DNA of 64,000 bases. Source: Desulfosudis oleivorans (GTDB lineage Bacteria > Desulfobacterota > Desulfobacteria > Desulfobacterales > SURF-7). The stretch is taken from positions 1 to 64,000 of the forward strand of contig DYJC01000006.1 in NCBI GenBank assembly GCA_020723305.1, given 5' to 3'. Below the pieces are notes generated by a model. That model did no database searches, was not told the origin of the DNA, and saw only the letters and a list, made by a program, of their open reading frames with translations. Shown here piece after piece: positions 22,227 to 30,070 of this stretch; position 1 is the first letter of the stretch, and each line of letters starts with the position of its first letter. Position numbers and translations under genes: made by a program.

Positions 22227-23618
22227 ATGACAATCTCCGGAAAGGCATTATCCGCCTTAAAAAAAATAGTTGGTCAGCAAAATTTCACAAAAGAGATCGA
22301 AGAATGTGCGTGTTATTCATACGATGCAACCGCACAGCATTTTCTTCCCGATGCAGTTGTTTTTCCCCAAAACAGTGATGAGATTTCAAAAATTTTATCC
22401 CTTGCATCAAAAAATAATTTTTATGTAATTCCGCGTGGTTCAGGATCCGGTATGACAGGCGGCTCTCTCCCGGTAAAAGGGGGTGTTGTCCTTGTGTTAA
22501 CCAGAATGAACCGTATCCTTGAAATCGATTGCGATAACCTTATTGCGGTTGCAGAGCCAGGCGTTATCACAAGCCATTTTCATAATGCAGTTGAGGGTAA
22601 AGGTCTGTTTTACCCTCCGGACCCATCGAGCTCTGATTTTTCAACATTGGGAGGTAATCTGGCCGAATGTGCGGGTGGACCAAGAGCCGTCAAATACGGC
22701 GTCACCAGAGATTATGTACTCGGACTGCAAGCTGTTCTGCCCAATGGAGACATTATTAAAACCGGCGTGAAAACAGCAAAAGGTGTTGTTGGTTACGATT
22801 TAACCAGGCTTCTTGTTGGATCAGAAGGTACTCTGGGTGTGATCACGCAAATGACACTGCGGCTTCTTCCGCGTCCTGAATCTGTTCGGACAATGACGGC
22901 AATATTCGAAAGCATGGATACCGGTGCAGAAACCGTATCGGAAATCATGAGGCAGAAAATTATTCCGAGGACGGTTGAATTTATGGATAATGCTTCGATC
23001 AATTGCGCAGAAGATTATCTGCATATGGGATTACCCAGAGATGCAGGCGCGATGCTTCTTCTGGAGGTAGATGGAAAAATTGATCAAGTCAATTCGGACA
23101 TAGAATTATTAAAAAACCTATGTTTAGTAAAGGGTGCAAAAAATATAACCATAGCACAATCCGATCTGGAAAGAGCGGATCTCTGGAAAGCTCGAAAAGC
23201 GATCTCACCGGCCCTATTTCGGCTGGCACCGGATAAAATAAATGAAGACATCGTTGTTCCCAAAAGCAAAATACCTCATATGGTCAGAAAAATAAAAGAG
23301 ATATCAGACTCGTCAGGACTCTTGATTGCCGGTTTCGGACATGCAGGGGATGGAAATATCCATGTCAATATCATGCTGGACAAAAAAGATTCCGAACAGG
23401 TGCGGAAAGCGGAAACCGCCCTTGAGCTTCTATTTGATTATACATTGGATCTTGGCGGAACAATCTCCGGAGAGCATGGTGTTGGAATCACAAAAGCGCC
23501 TTTTATCACAAAAGAAATCGGTAAAGCAGAGATTACATTAATGAAAAATATTAAAACGGCTTTTGATCCAAAAGGTATTTTAAATCCAGGAAAAATGTTT
23601 CCTTCCCTCACTGATTGA
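22227..23618 (+). CDS. glcD: FAD-linked oxidase, GlcD / D-lactate dehydrogenase type
   Basis: A flavoprotein of 463 residues that oxidises a 2-hydroxy acid such as glycolate or D-lactate. The FAD-binding PCMH domain (about 35-215) shows PRGSGSGMTGG near 73 and PPDPSSSDFSTLGGNLAE. The C-terminal FAD-oxidase domain contains GFGHAGDGNIHVN and GGTISGEHGVG. The length matches GlcD. No iron-sulfur partner (GlcE/GlcF) is adjacent, so the substrate and electron acceptor stay open. The ATG has no clear ribosome binding site; the ten bases upstream lie against element B, which may have displaced the original leader. Confidence 0.9.
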   Translation: MTISGKALSALKKIVGQQNFTKEIEECACYSYDATAQHFLPDAVVFPQNSDEISKILSLASKNNFYVIPRGSGSGMTGGSLPVKGGVVLVLTRMNRILEIDCDNLIAVAEPGVITSHFHNAVEGKGLFYPPDPSSSDFSTLGGNLAECAGGPRAVKYGVTRDYVLGLQAVLPNGDIIKTGVKTAKGVVGYDLTRLLVGSEGTLGVITQMTLRLLPRPESVRTMTAIFESMDTGAETVSEIMRQKIIPRTVEFMDNASINCAEDYLHMGLPRDAGAMLLLEVDGKIDQVNSDIELLKNLCLVKGAKNITIAQSDLERADLWKARKAISPALFRLAPDKINEDIVVPKSKIPHMVRKIKEISDSSGLLIAGFGHAGDGNIHVNIMLDKKDSEQVRKAETALELLFDYTLDLGGTISGEHGVGITKAPFITKEIGKAEITLMKNIKTAFDPKGILNPGKMFPSLTD

Positions 23619-23836
23619 GTACCGGAAAACAAGGTTACTGCACAGATAAAAGCATCATCCAACTCGCTTTCCGCTCACAATTCGACCATTCAACTTCTTT
23701 TTTTAACAATTCAAATAATATTTATTGAAGTTATTGTTGAAAGAACATAACAAATAAGCAGTATGAAAGAACTTTATCTTTTTTTTAGACCACTTAATCA
23801 ATTCTGCCCCTGCATTGGTAAAAACGGAGTTTGCAT

Positions 23837-24838
23837 ATGAAAAACAGTTTTTCCCTTTGGTTGTCAATTTTCATACTATTGATATCAACCAACGGTTTTA
23901 CGTCAGAAAAAGACTCACTCTCTCCTGAAAACCGCTTCTCTGCACGCCTGGAGTTCGGACTCCTGGGAATGACCACAAACAGTTCTTACGTCGCTGTCGA
24001 TACGGAAGATGCATTGTATGATTCCGATCGATTCCCATATATCAACAGCCTGGGGAAACGGGATTCTTATCTTTCTTATGGTACATCCTTTTTTTTATTC
24101 GACATCAACTATATGGTCAAAGATGATATCATCATTTATGTTGGCACCCCTTTTTTCGATGATTCCCGAAAAGGATTGACGTTTGGAACTGAAAAGTTGT
24201 TTCAAGATCAAAGCATTCTCGGCTTTTCTATATTTGTAGGAGCAGATGAAACATGGAAAGATCCATATCTTACCAATATAGATAGAGAAGCCACCCATTC
24301 CTATAATCTGGGTACAACAATCGAGTACGATGGGCTACTGGGATCTGGATTAAATATGAATTACACCTTTCAAGGCTTGATCGTCTTAGATGATGAATCT
24401 GGAGCCCGAAATCCGGATTTGAAACGGAAAGGGATAGTTCATACAGTTGAAACCGGTTATCGTTTTTTTCTGACCAATACATACAATATCATCCTGACTC
24501 CGTCTATTTTTTATACCATTGATCACCGCAAGGGAGAAGCTTATCGAAACAACTCTTTTGGATCAGAACTCGACTTATCAATGGAAACGGAAAAAAATGA
24601 TTACACAATCTCCGGAACTTATATAAAATATCATTTTAACGGTATGCATCCAACTTTTAATGAAACAAGAAATGAGAACACATATCTTCTAAAATGTTTT
24701 TATACGCGAAAGAATTTGATGGGCAGCAACTGGTATACTCGGATCGGCGGAGTATATGAATATGCGGATTCAAACATCGATTTTTTCAAACAACACTCAT
24801 TTTTTTATGGTGTATCGTTAGGATACATCTTTGAATAA
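23837..24838 (+). CDS. DUF2860-like outer-membrane beta-barrel protein
   Basis: An exported protein of 333 residues with a signal peptide (about 1-24) and a C-terminal phenylalanine-glutamate end typical of barrel strands. Alternating hydrophobic strands and aromatic belts run through the rest. Patterns such as IYVGTPFFDDSR, ETWKDPYLT and ADSNIDFF resemble DUF2860, a family of putative outer-membrane proteins of unknown function. The ATG at 23837 follows CGGAG at seven bases. It opens a run of plus-strand genes with tight spacing (next start 5 bases later) leading to a two-component system and TonB genes, so a role as surface sensor or channel of that locus is inferred. Confidence 0.72.
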   Translation: MKNSFSLWLSIFILLISTNGFTSEKDSLSPENRFSARLEFGLLGMTTNSSYVAVDTEDALYDSDRFPYINSLGKRDSYLSYGTSFFLFDINYMVKDDIIIYVGTPFFDDSRKGLTFGTEKLFQDQSILGFSIFVGADETWKDPYLTNIDREATHSYNLGTTIEYDGLLGSGLNMNYTFQGLIVLDDESGARNPDLKRKGIVHTVETGYRFFLTNTYNIILTPSIFYTIDHRKGEAYRNNSFGSELDLSMETEKNDYTISGTYIKYHFNGMHPTFNETRNENTYLLKCFYTRKNLMGSNWYTRIGGVYEYADSNIDFFKQHSFFYGVSLGYIFE

Positions 24839-24843
24839 ACAAT

Positions 24844-25479
24844 ATGATGAAAAAACAGATTATCTTCTCCATATTCCTGTTTTATATACTTTTTGGGTCA
24901 CCTGTTTCTTGGGTTGCTGAAAAAGAAAACAGTGTTATGCACAATTTCTGCAAATATGAAAAAAAAGAGATTCAATTAGCTGCCTTTTTCCCGACATCCT
25001 CCCCTTTTTCCAGATCCGGAATCAAAAATCGAATGAGTCAGAAAACACTTTTGCGAAAAATTCAAATCAATAACCAGAGCTATTATCAGCAATTCATCAA
25101 AAAAACAGAAAATCTGATCACACTCCTTCATGAAATGAATACAGGCAACAACCACTATCATGAAGTCCTGGTCTACTGGCAGTTCGGTGAACAGATCATC
25201 GGGGAAATGGCTTTGCACTACAACCGAGAATACCATACATTTCTGATCAATTCTCTTGCTGAAGAATTGGGGATACCACAACAAAAACTGTATTCAATCA
25301 TTGCATTAAAAAGAGCATATCCTGTTGCAGCAGAATTACCTCTTGCCTTGAGCTGGGAGCATTGTGAAATTCTGATCGAAATTGAAGAAAAGGACAAAAG
25401 ACTATTTTATCAGCAAAGTTCAGAAAAAAACCGGTGGACGCCGAATCAGCTTCGTAAAAATATACAAAAAAAATATTGA
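24844..25479 (+). CDS. Exported protein with DUF1016 N-terminal-like domain
   Basis: This 211-residue protein has a clear signal peptide (two M, KK, then a hydrophobic stretch to about residue 25). A linker to about 75 follows, then a domain that resembles the DUF1016 N-terminal (YhcG_N) fold: VYWQFGEQI near 121, LGIPQQKLY near 148, LSWEHCEILIEI near 174 and a final NRWTPNQLRKNI. In known YhcG-type proteins this domain is cytoplasmic and precedes a PD-(D/E)XK nuclease, which is absent here. Export of such a domain is unusual. It starts 5 bases after the DUF2860 gene and precedes the LytS-type kinase, so it may assist sensing or envelope assembly. The function is unknown. Confidence 0.7.
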   Translation: MMKKQIIFSIFLFYILFGSPVSWVAEKENSVMHNFCKYEKKEIQLAAFFPTSSPFSRSGIKNRMSQKTLLRKIQINNQSYYQQFIKKTENLITLLHEMNTGNNHYHEVLVYWQFGEQIIGEMALHYNREYHTFLINSLAEELGIPQQKLYSIIALKRAYPVAAELPLALSWEHCEILIEIEEKDKRLFYQQSSEKNRWTPNQLRKNIQKKY

Positions 25480-25515
25480 TATCAAACCAGAATAGACCTC
25501 TGTTGACTATAATAT

Positions 25516-27342
25516 ATGCGATACAATGATAAAATGATTACAAACAGAATGCGCCATATTTTAATGATTCTGTTCTGGATATTTTTTCTGATATCAAAAC
25601 GCGATTATGCCGATGCTTCGGTTGATGATTCCCTGATTACACTGACACCCGATCGCTTTACCTACTATATCGGGCCCTCCGGCAGCACCATTCCGGGGCC
25701 ATTGGAAACCTGGAAACCAGTATCACAATTTACAAACCGGGAATTGAAAAAAGGACATGATTTTTGGGTCAGAATCGCCCTTCCCGAAAGCAATTGGGAA
25801 GAACCTGCAATCCATATCACTGCTTTCCTGAAAGGATTTATGGTTTTTATGGCAAATCAAAACATTTACTCCTATGGAGAAATGCCCGATATGCCGGACA
25901 AGGAAATGGATATCAAATATAATAAAAACCATTTCATTTCAATAAACGATTTACCGCAGGATTCCTTTTTATATATCAAGATATTTTATTCCAGTGCTGC
26001 CGACATCGGCGAGATTTATTCCATCACAATTGGTTCAAAGGAAGATGTGATCAATAATATGCTGCAGGAATGGGATGAGGTACTGAGCGGCAACATGATT
26101 GATGTTTGCCTTGGCTTTCTGTTGTTTGTGACCGGGCTGAGTTCTCTCTTCATGTTTGTATTCCGCTGGAAGCAGCAGGATTACCCATTTCTTTTTTTTG
26201 GAATCTTTACTTTTTGTGTCGGGATTACGTATCTGTCGGACAGCAATCCTTTATTCATTCTGAATATCTCACCAAAATTTCATTATTATATAAAGTCAAT
26301 TTCATTTCTACTGGTTCCGGTTGGACTGTTTGGTTTTACGGAAAATATGCTTCAAACAAGCCGAAATGATATCCTTCGTCGGATATGGCAATTTCATCTG
26401 ATGCTGGCTGTTGCAGCACTGTTTATGCTCCATTTTCAGATCGACTATACATTCCTTGTCCTGATCGCTCTGACTATAAACTGTACCCTTTCCATGTTCG
26501 TAATAGTCAAAACAGAAAGCGCAGCGAAGGATAAAATAAAAATTACTTTTGCTGCTTTTTTTCTGTTATTTATCATTCTCCTCATCAGTCATATTCTGGA
26601 AAGGCTGAGAGTGATCTCACTGTCCTTAGATTTCTTCGGCTGGGGCATACTATTCTTTGTTTTTGCATTGGGATATTTACTCATACAACATTATCAAAGA
26701 ACAAACCTTGCGATGCAAAATGTATCTCTGGAGCTGGAAAAAAACAGATCTGAACTATATCAACTGCAAAAAGAAAATCTGATTTCTCAATTGGAAGCGC
26801 TGAAAAACCAGATCGATCCGCATTTTCTGTTCAATAACTTCAGCACCCTTGCCTCAATTATAGAAGAAAACCAGGAGACGGCTGTAAACTTTGTTCAAGA
26901 GTTGTCAAATGTTTATCGGTATGTTCTGCAAACAAGAGTCCATAGCCTGATCCCTGTAAAAGAAGAGCTATCCTTTATTCAATCCTATCTGTTTCTGATG
27001 ACCAAAAGATTCGGAAAAAATCTGACGGTTTCCATTACTGTTCCGGAAAAATTTCATAATCTGTATATACTTCCGTTCAGTCTTCAACTGCTGATTGAAA
27101 ATGCAATCAAACACAATATTATATCACTGAAAAAACCCTTGACAATTGAGATCTATGTCCATGATGACAATATAGTCATTCGCAACAACCTTCAGAAAAA
27201 AACCATACCGTTGAAATCCACCCATATGGGGCTGGCAAACATAGAAAACCGTTACAAACTGGTTTCTGATAAACAGGTCCGCATCATAACATCGGATCTG
27301 GAATTCCGGGTTGAGCTCCCATTGTTATCAGAAAGGGGATAG
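25516..27342 (+). CDS. 7TMR-DISM sensor histidine kinase, LytS type
   Basis: An inner-membrane kinase of 608 residues. The signal or first helix is followed by a periplasmic domain (about 40-185) of the 7TMR-DISM jelly-roll type, thought to bind carbohydrate-like ligands. Seven transmembrane helices follow between about 195 and 395, then a coiled coil and a His_kinase domain with the phospho-histidine in NQIDPHFLFNNF (about 436) and an ATPase part containing LLIENAIKHN. This architecture pairs with LytTR regulators, and the next gene, three bases downstream, is one. No strong ribosome binding site is seen, and codon 7 is an alternative start. The nearby TonB system is its probable target. Confidence 0.9.
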   Translation: MRYNDKMITNRMRHILMILFWIFFLISKRDYADASVDDSLITLTPDRFTYYIGPSGSTIPGPLETWKPVSQFTNRELKKGHDFWVRIALPESNWEEPAIHITAFLKGFMVFMANQNIYSYGEMPDMPDKEMDIKYNKNHFISINDLPQDSFLYIKIFYSSAADIGEIYSITIGSKEDVINNMLQEWDEVLSGNMIDVCLGFLLFVTGLSSLFMFVFRWKQQDYPFLFFGIFTFCVGITYLSDSNPLFILNISPKFHYYIKSISFLLVPVGLFGFTENMLQTSRNDILRRIWQFHLMLAVAALFMLHFQIDYTFLVLIALTINCTLSMFVIVKTESAAKDKIKITFAAFFLLFIILLISHILERLRVISLSLDFFGWGILFFVFALGYLLIQHYQRTNLAMQNVSLELEKNRSELYQLQKENLISQLEALKNQIDPHFLFNNFSTLASIIEENQETAVNFVQELSNVYRYVLQTRVHSLIPVKEELSFIQSYLFLMTKRFGKNLTVSITVPEKFHNLYILPFSLQLLIENAIKHNIISLKKPLTIEIYVHDDNIVIRNNLQKKTIPLKSTHMGLANIENRYKLVSDKQVRIITSDLEFRVELPLLSERG

Positions 27343-27345
27343 AAT

Positions 27346-28110
27346 ATGAAAGTCTTGATTATTGAAGATGAAATGTCCGCCTCAAAGCGGCTGGAAAACA
27401 TGCTGAAAAAAATCGATCCGAAAATAGAAATCCTGGCGATGCTGGACAGCGTTGATGACGCTGTAAACTGGCTGAACAACAACAGGGAGCCGGATATTAT
27501 TTTTGCCGATATTCAATTGTCTGATGGAGTTTGCTTCGACATATTCAAACATGTGCAGATAAAAAGCGCCGTGATTTTCACAACCGCATATGATGAATAT
27601 GCTGTCGAAGCCTTTAAAGTAAATAGTATTGATTATCTTCTGAAACCAATTAATCCCGAAGCCCTATCAAGAAGCATAGAAAAATTTCACAACCTGAAAA
27701 TTACATATGCTGAATCCGACAAAAACCGATTCAAAACCTTATTAAGCATGCTGGACCAGACCGGCAAAGACTACAAATCCCGATTTCTTGTAAAAACCGG
27801 CCAGAACATGAAGATTGTTTCAACCAGCGAGGTTGCCTATTTCCTGATTGATAATCAGCTTGTCTTTCTGATCACAAAACAAAACAATCGCTTTTTGATA
27901 GAGCAAACTCTTGATGAACTTGAAAAAAGACTTGATCCAAAACTTTTTTTCCGAATCAACCGTCAAATGATTATTTCACTAGATTCGGTAAAGACGATAC
28001 ACCCATATTTTAACAGCAGACTGAAACTGGATATAATCCCTGACCGGGAATCTGAGATTCTGGTCAGCCGGATGAAAGTCAATGATTTCAAAAAATGGAT
28101 AGAACAATAA
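27346..28110 (+). CDS. LytTR-family response regulator
   Basis: A 254-residue regulator. The N-terminal receiver domain has the acidic pair EDE near residue 7, the phospho-acceptor Asp in IIFADIQLSDG (about 55) and a lysine in YLLKPIN (about 103). A linker leads to a C-terminal LytTR DNA-binding domain (about 148-254, with FFRINRQMIIS). It starts three bases after the LytS-type kinase, so the two form a two-component pair. Possible target sites lie in the 150-base gap before exbD. It probably controls the TonB locus, its own operon, or both. GGGG at suitable spacing serves as ribosome binding site. Confidence 0.93.
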   Translation: MKVLIIEDEMSASKRLENMLKKIDPKIEILAMLDSVDDAVNWLNNNREPDIIFADIQLSDGVCFDIFKHVQIKSAVIFTTAYDEYAVEAFKVNSIDYLLKPINPEALSRSIEKFHNLKITYAESDKNRFKTLLSMLDQTGKDYKSRFLVKTGQNMKIVSTSEVAYFLIDNQLVFLITKQNNRFLIEQTLDELEKRLDPKLFFRINRQMIISLDSVKTIHPYFNSRLKLDIIPDRESEILVSRMKVNDFKKWIEQ

Positions 28111-28260
28111 GGTCTGTGCCATTCACCCTGGAGAAATAACAGTTCATCAATTTTTTCTATCAGCTCAACCCAGACTCAATTGACTGAGTCACACGCACCG
28201 AATATCAATAAGCTCAAAAGACGGAAAAACGTTCAATAACCGACAACACAGGAGGAAGCA
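28111..28260 (+). promoter_or_regulatory. Gap before exbD with LytTR-like half-sites
   Basis: The only long gap inside the plus-strand locus. ACAGTTCAT (28139-28147) fits the published LytTR consensus [TA][AC][CA]GTTN[AG][TG] fully and AACGTTCAA (28228-28236) fits in eight of nine positions. They lie about 90 bases apart rather than the usual tandem spacing. A dyad GACTCA-ATTGAC-TGAGTC (28173-28190) sits between them. A promoter for exbD may be here, but no -35/-10 pair is clear. Confidence 0.3.
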
Positions 28261-28683
28261 TTGGGACTTATTCAAGAAAATAACGACGATATCATATCCG
28301 GAATAAACATCACACCGCTTGTAGATATCATGCTGGTGCTTCTCATTATTTTCATGCTGGTTTCATCTATCATTGACCTTCATGCCATAAAGGTTGAACT
28401 GCCGCATGCTGCAACTGGAGAAGAGGTTAAAAATGAAACGGTTTCCGTAATGATATCACAAAATGGTGACTACTATCTTGCCGGTAAAAAAATGGACTCC
28501 GCAGAAGATTTACGGACCAATCTTGAGATCAGAAAAAAAACCAATTCCGATATTCAGGTTGCCATCAGCGCGGATAAAAAAACCTTTCATGAAGAAGTTA
28601 TCCGGGTGATTGACATGGTCAGAAAACTGGATATCAAACGTTTCGCGATCAATGTTGAACCATTGAATCCAAGTGAGAACTGA
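28261..28683 (+). CDS. exbD: ExbD/TolR biopolymer transport protein
   Basis: An inner-membrane protein of 140 residues that, with ExbB, uses the proton gradient to energise TonB. One transmembrane helix (about 20-40) contains the essential aspartate in TPLVDIMLVLLIIF near residue 22. The periplasmic domain follows. The start codon is TTG, supported by a perfect AGGAGG five to six bases upstream, and the next ATG would remove the transmembrane segment. Its TGA overlaps the ATG of tonB. Gene order exbD-tonB-exbB differs from the more common exbB-exbD-tonB. Confidence 0.93.
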   Translation: MGLIQENNDDIISGINITPLVDIMLVLLIIFMLVSSIIDLHAIKVELPHAATGEEVKNETVSVMISQNGDYYLAGKKMDSAEDLRTNLEIRKKTNSDIQVAISADKKTFHEEVIRVIDMVRKLDIKRFAINVEPLNPSEN

Positions 28684-29423
28684 TGAAAAAACCGGGATAT
28701 TTTATCGTGATAGGATTTCTGTTTTCCGCATCGATTCATGGAGGTCTTTTCTCATATTTTCTTTCCATGAATAACAACCTGGTTGCAAATCGATTCTATC
28801 CTTCTTCGGTATTGGTACCCGTAAAGATATTGAAAAATGAACTCCCACCGGAAAAACAGGATGCGAAAAAAGAAAAAGCCATAATAAAAAAGGGAAAAAA
28901 ACCGATTCAAATCACAAAAAAAATAAAAAACAACCCAATACCGGTTTCCCATAAAAGATCACCCACAGAAAAACCAGCAAAATCGGAAAATGTGAAACCG
29001 GTCTTTGGCGTAACAAAACAGACAGTGATGAATGCAAAAGGAGCGGGGATGGGAGTCCGTATCGGAAATACGATAATGAAAGAACAGGAAGAAGAATATA
29101 CTCCTCCTGAGAAAATAACAGAGTATGAAATGGTTCCTGTTTTTGAGCTGACAACATTGCCTGTTTTTACCAAACGCGTTAAGCCGGAGTATCCTGCAAC
29201 CTTGAAAGAGGAAGAATTTGAAGGAGAGGTTGCACTGTCTGCTACCATCGATGAAAAAGGCCTGGTTACGGAAGTAAGGGTTATCCGGGCTAATCACATT
29301 CTTTTTGCAGAAGCGGCTGTTAAAGCGCTTAAAGCAAGTATTTTTAAGCCGGCTACAAAAAACAGCAAGCCGGTTTCAACCATTTTAGATGACTTGGTGT
29401 ATACTTTTGTATTGGATGAATAA
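28683..29423 (+). CDS. tonB: TonB energy transducer
   Basis: A 246-residue protein anchored by one N-terminal helix (about 8-27). A lysine-rich, proline-containing spacer spans the periplasm (about 45-150), and the C-terminal TonB domain (about 160-246) includes VKPEYPATLKEEEFEGEV and VKALKASIFKPA. It transfers energy from ExbB/ExbD to the outer-membrane receptor. The ATG overlaps the exbD stop codon (TGATG). The spacer has more lysine than proline, unlike E. coli TonB. The dedicated receptor two genes downstream makes it probably specific to that receptor. Confidence 0.9.
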   Translation: MKKPGYFIVIGFLFSASIHGGLFSYFLSMNNNLVANRFYPSSVLVPVKILKNELPPEKQDAKKEKAIIKKGKKPIQITKKIKNNPIPVSHKRSPTEKPAKSENVKPVFGVTKQTVMNAKGAGMGVRIGNTIMKEQEEEYTPPEKITEYEMVPVFELTTLPVFTKRVKPEYPATLKEEEFEGEVALSATIDEKGLVTEVRVIRANHILFAEAAVKALKASIFKPATKNSKPVSTILDDLVYTFVLDE

Positions 29424-29443
29424 TTAATAGAGGGGTAAATTTT

Positions 29444-30070
29444 ATGATCACGGCTCAGGTTTCCATTTTTGCATTTCACGCAGCGCGTATTATCCTTGTA
29501 TTGTTATTGCTGCTCAGTCTTTGCTCAATCGCATTTTTTATTGAGCGCATGTTGTATTTCAATAAACATTTTCTGGATAGGCCTTCCATTCTTCCGGAAC
29601 TGGAAGCCGCGGATTCCCTTCATGACACCATAAGCATTCTTGACCGCTATAATACATCCGAAACCGGGATTATTCTAAAAGGCCTCCGGCAAAATCACAG
29701 CTCGGAAAAAAGCTTTATCAAAATCGTAACCGCCTATTTCTATATCGAAAAAGAAAAGTGGGAACGATATTCAAATTTTCTTGGATCTGTAGGAAGCAAT
29801 GCGCCATTTATCGGGCTTCTCGGGACTGTTCTAGGAATTTTAAAATCATTTGCAGATCTTGGAACTTCTATGAGCAGCGGCCCCCAGGTTGTCATGGCCG
29901 GTATTTCCGAAGCACTGATTGTCACTGCTGTCGGTCTTGCAGTCGCGATTCCGGCTGTCATCTTTTTCAATATCTGTAAAACAAAAATCAAAGCAGGTTC
30001 TGTCCGGGTTGAATCCATTCAAAATATGATCTGTTCAAAGAATCTGTTTTCAGGACAAAAAAATGATTAA
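29444..30070 (+). CDS. exbB: ExbB/TolQ-type proton channel subunit
   Basis: A 208-residue inner-membrane protein of the MotA/TolQ/ExbB family. The first helix is at about 12-33, and a cytoplasmic loop leads to the hallmark GSNAPFIGLLGTVLGI (about 112-127) and a last helix near 165-185. It forms the channel driving TonB together with ExbD. It starts 20 bases after tonB with a GAGGGG site and overlaps the receptor gene by eight bases. The short length and periplasmic N-terminus are normal for ExbB. Confidence 0.93.
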   Translation: MITAQVSIFAFHAARIILVLLLLLSLCSIAFFIERMLYFNKHFLDRPSILPELEAADSLHDTISILDRYNTSETGIILKGLRQNHSSEKSFIKIVTAYFYIEKEKWERYSNFLGSVGSNAPFIGLLGTVLGILKSFADLGTSMSSGPQVVMAGISEALIVTAVGLAVAIPAVIFFNICKTKIKAGSVRVESIQNMICSKNLFSGQKND

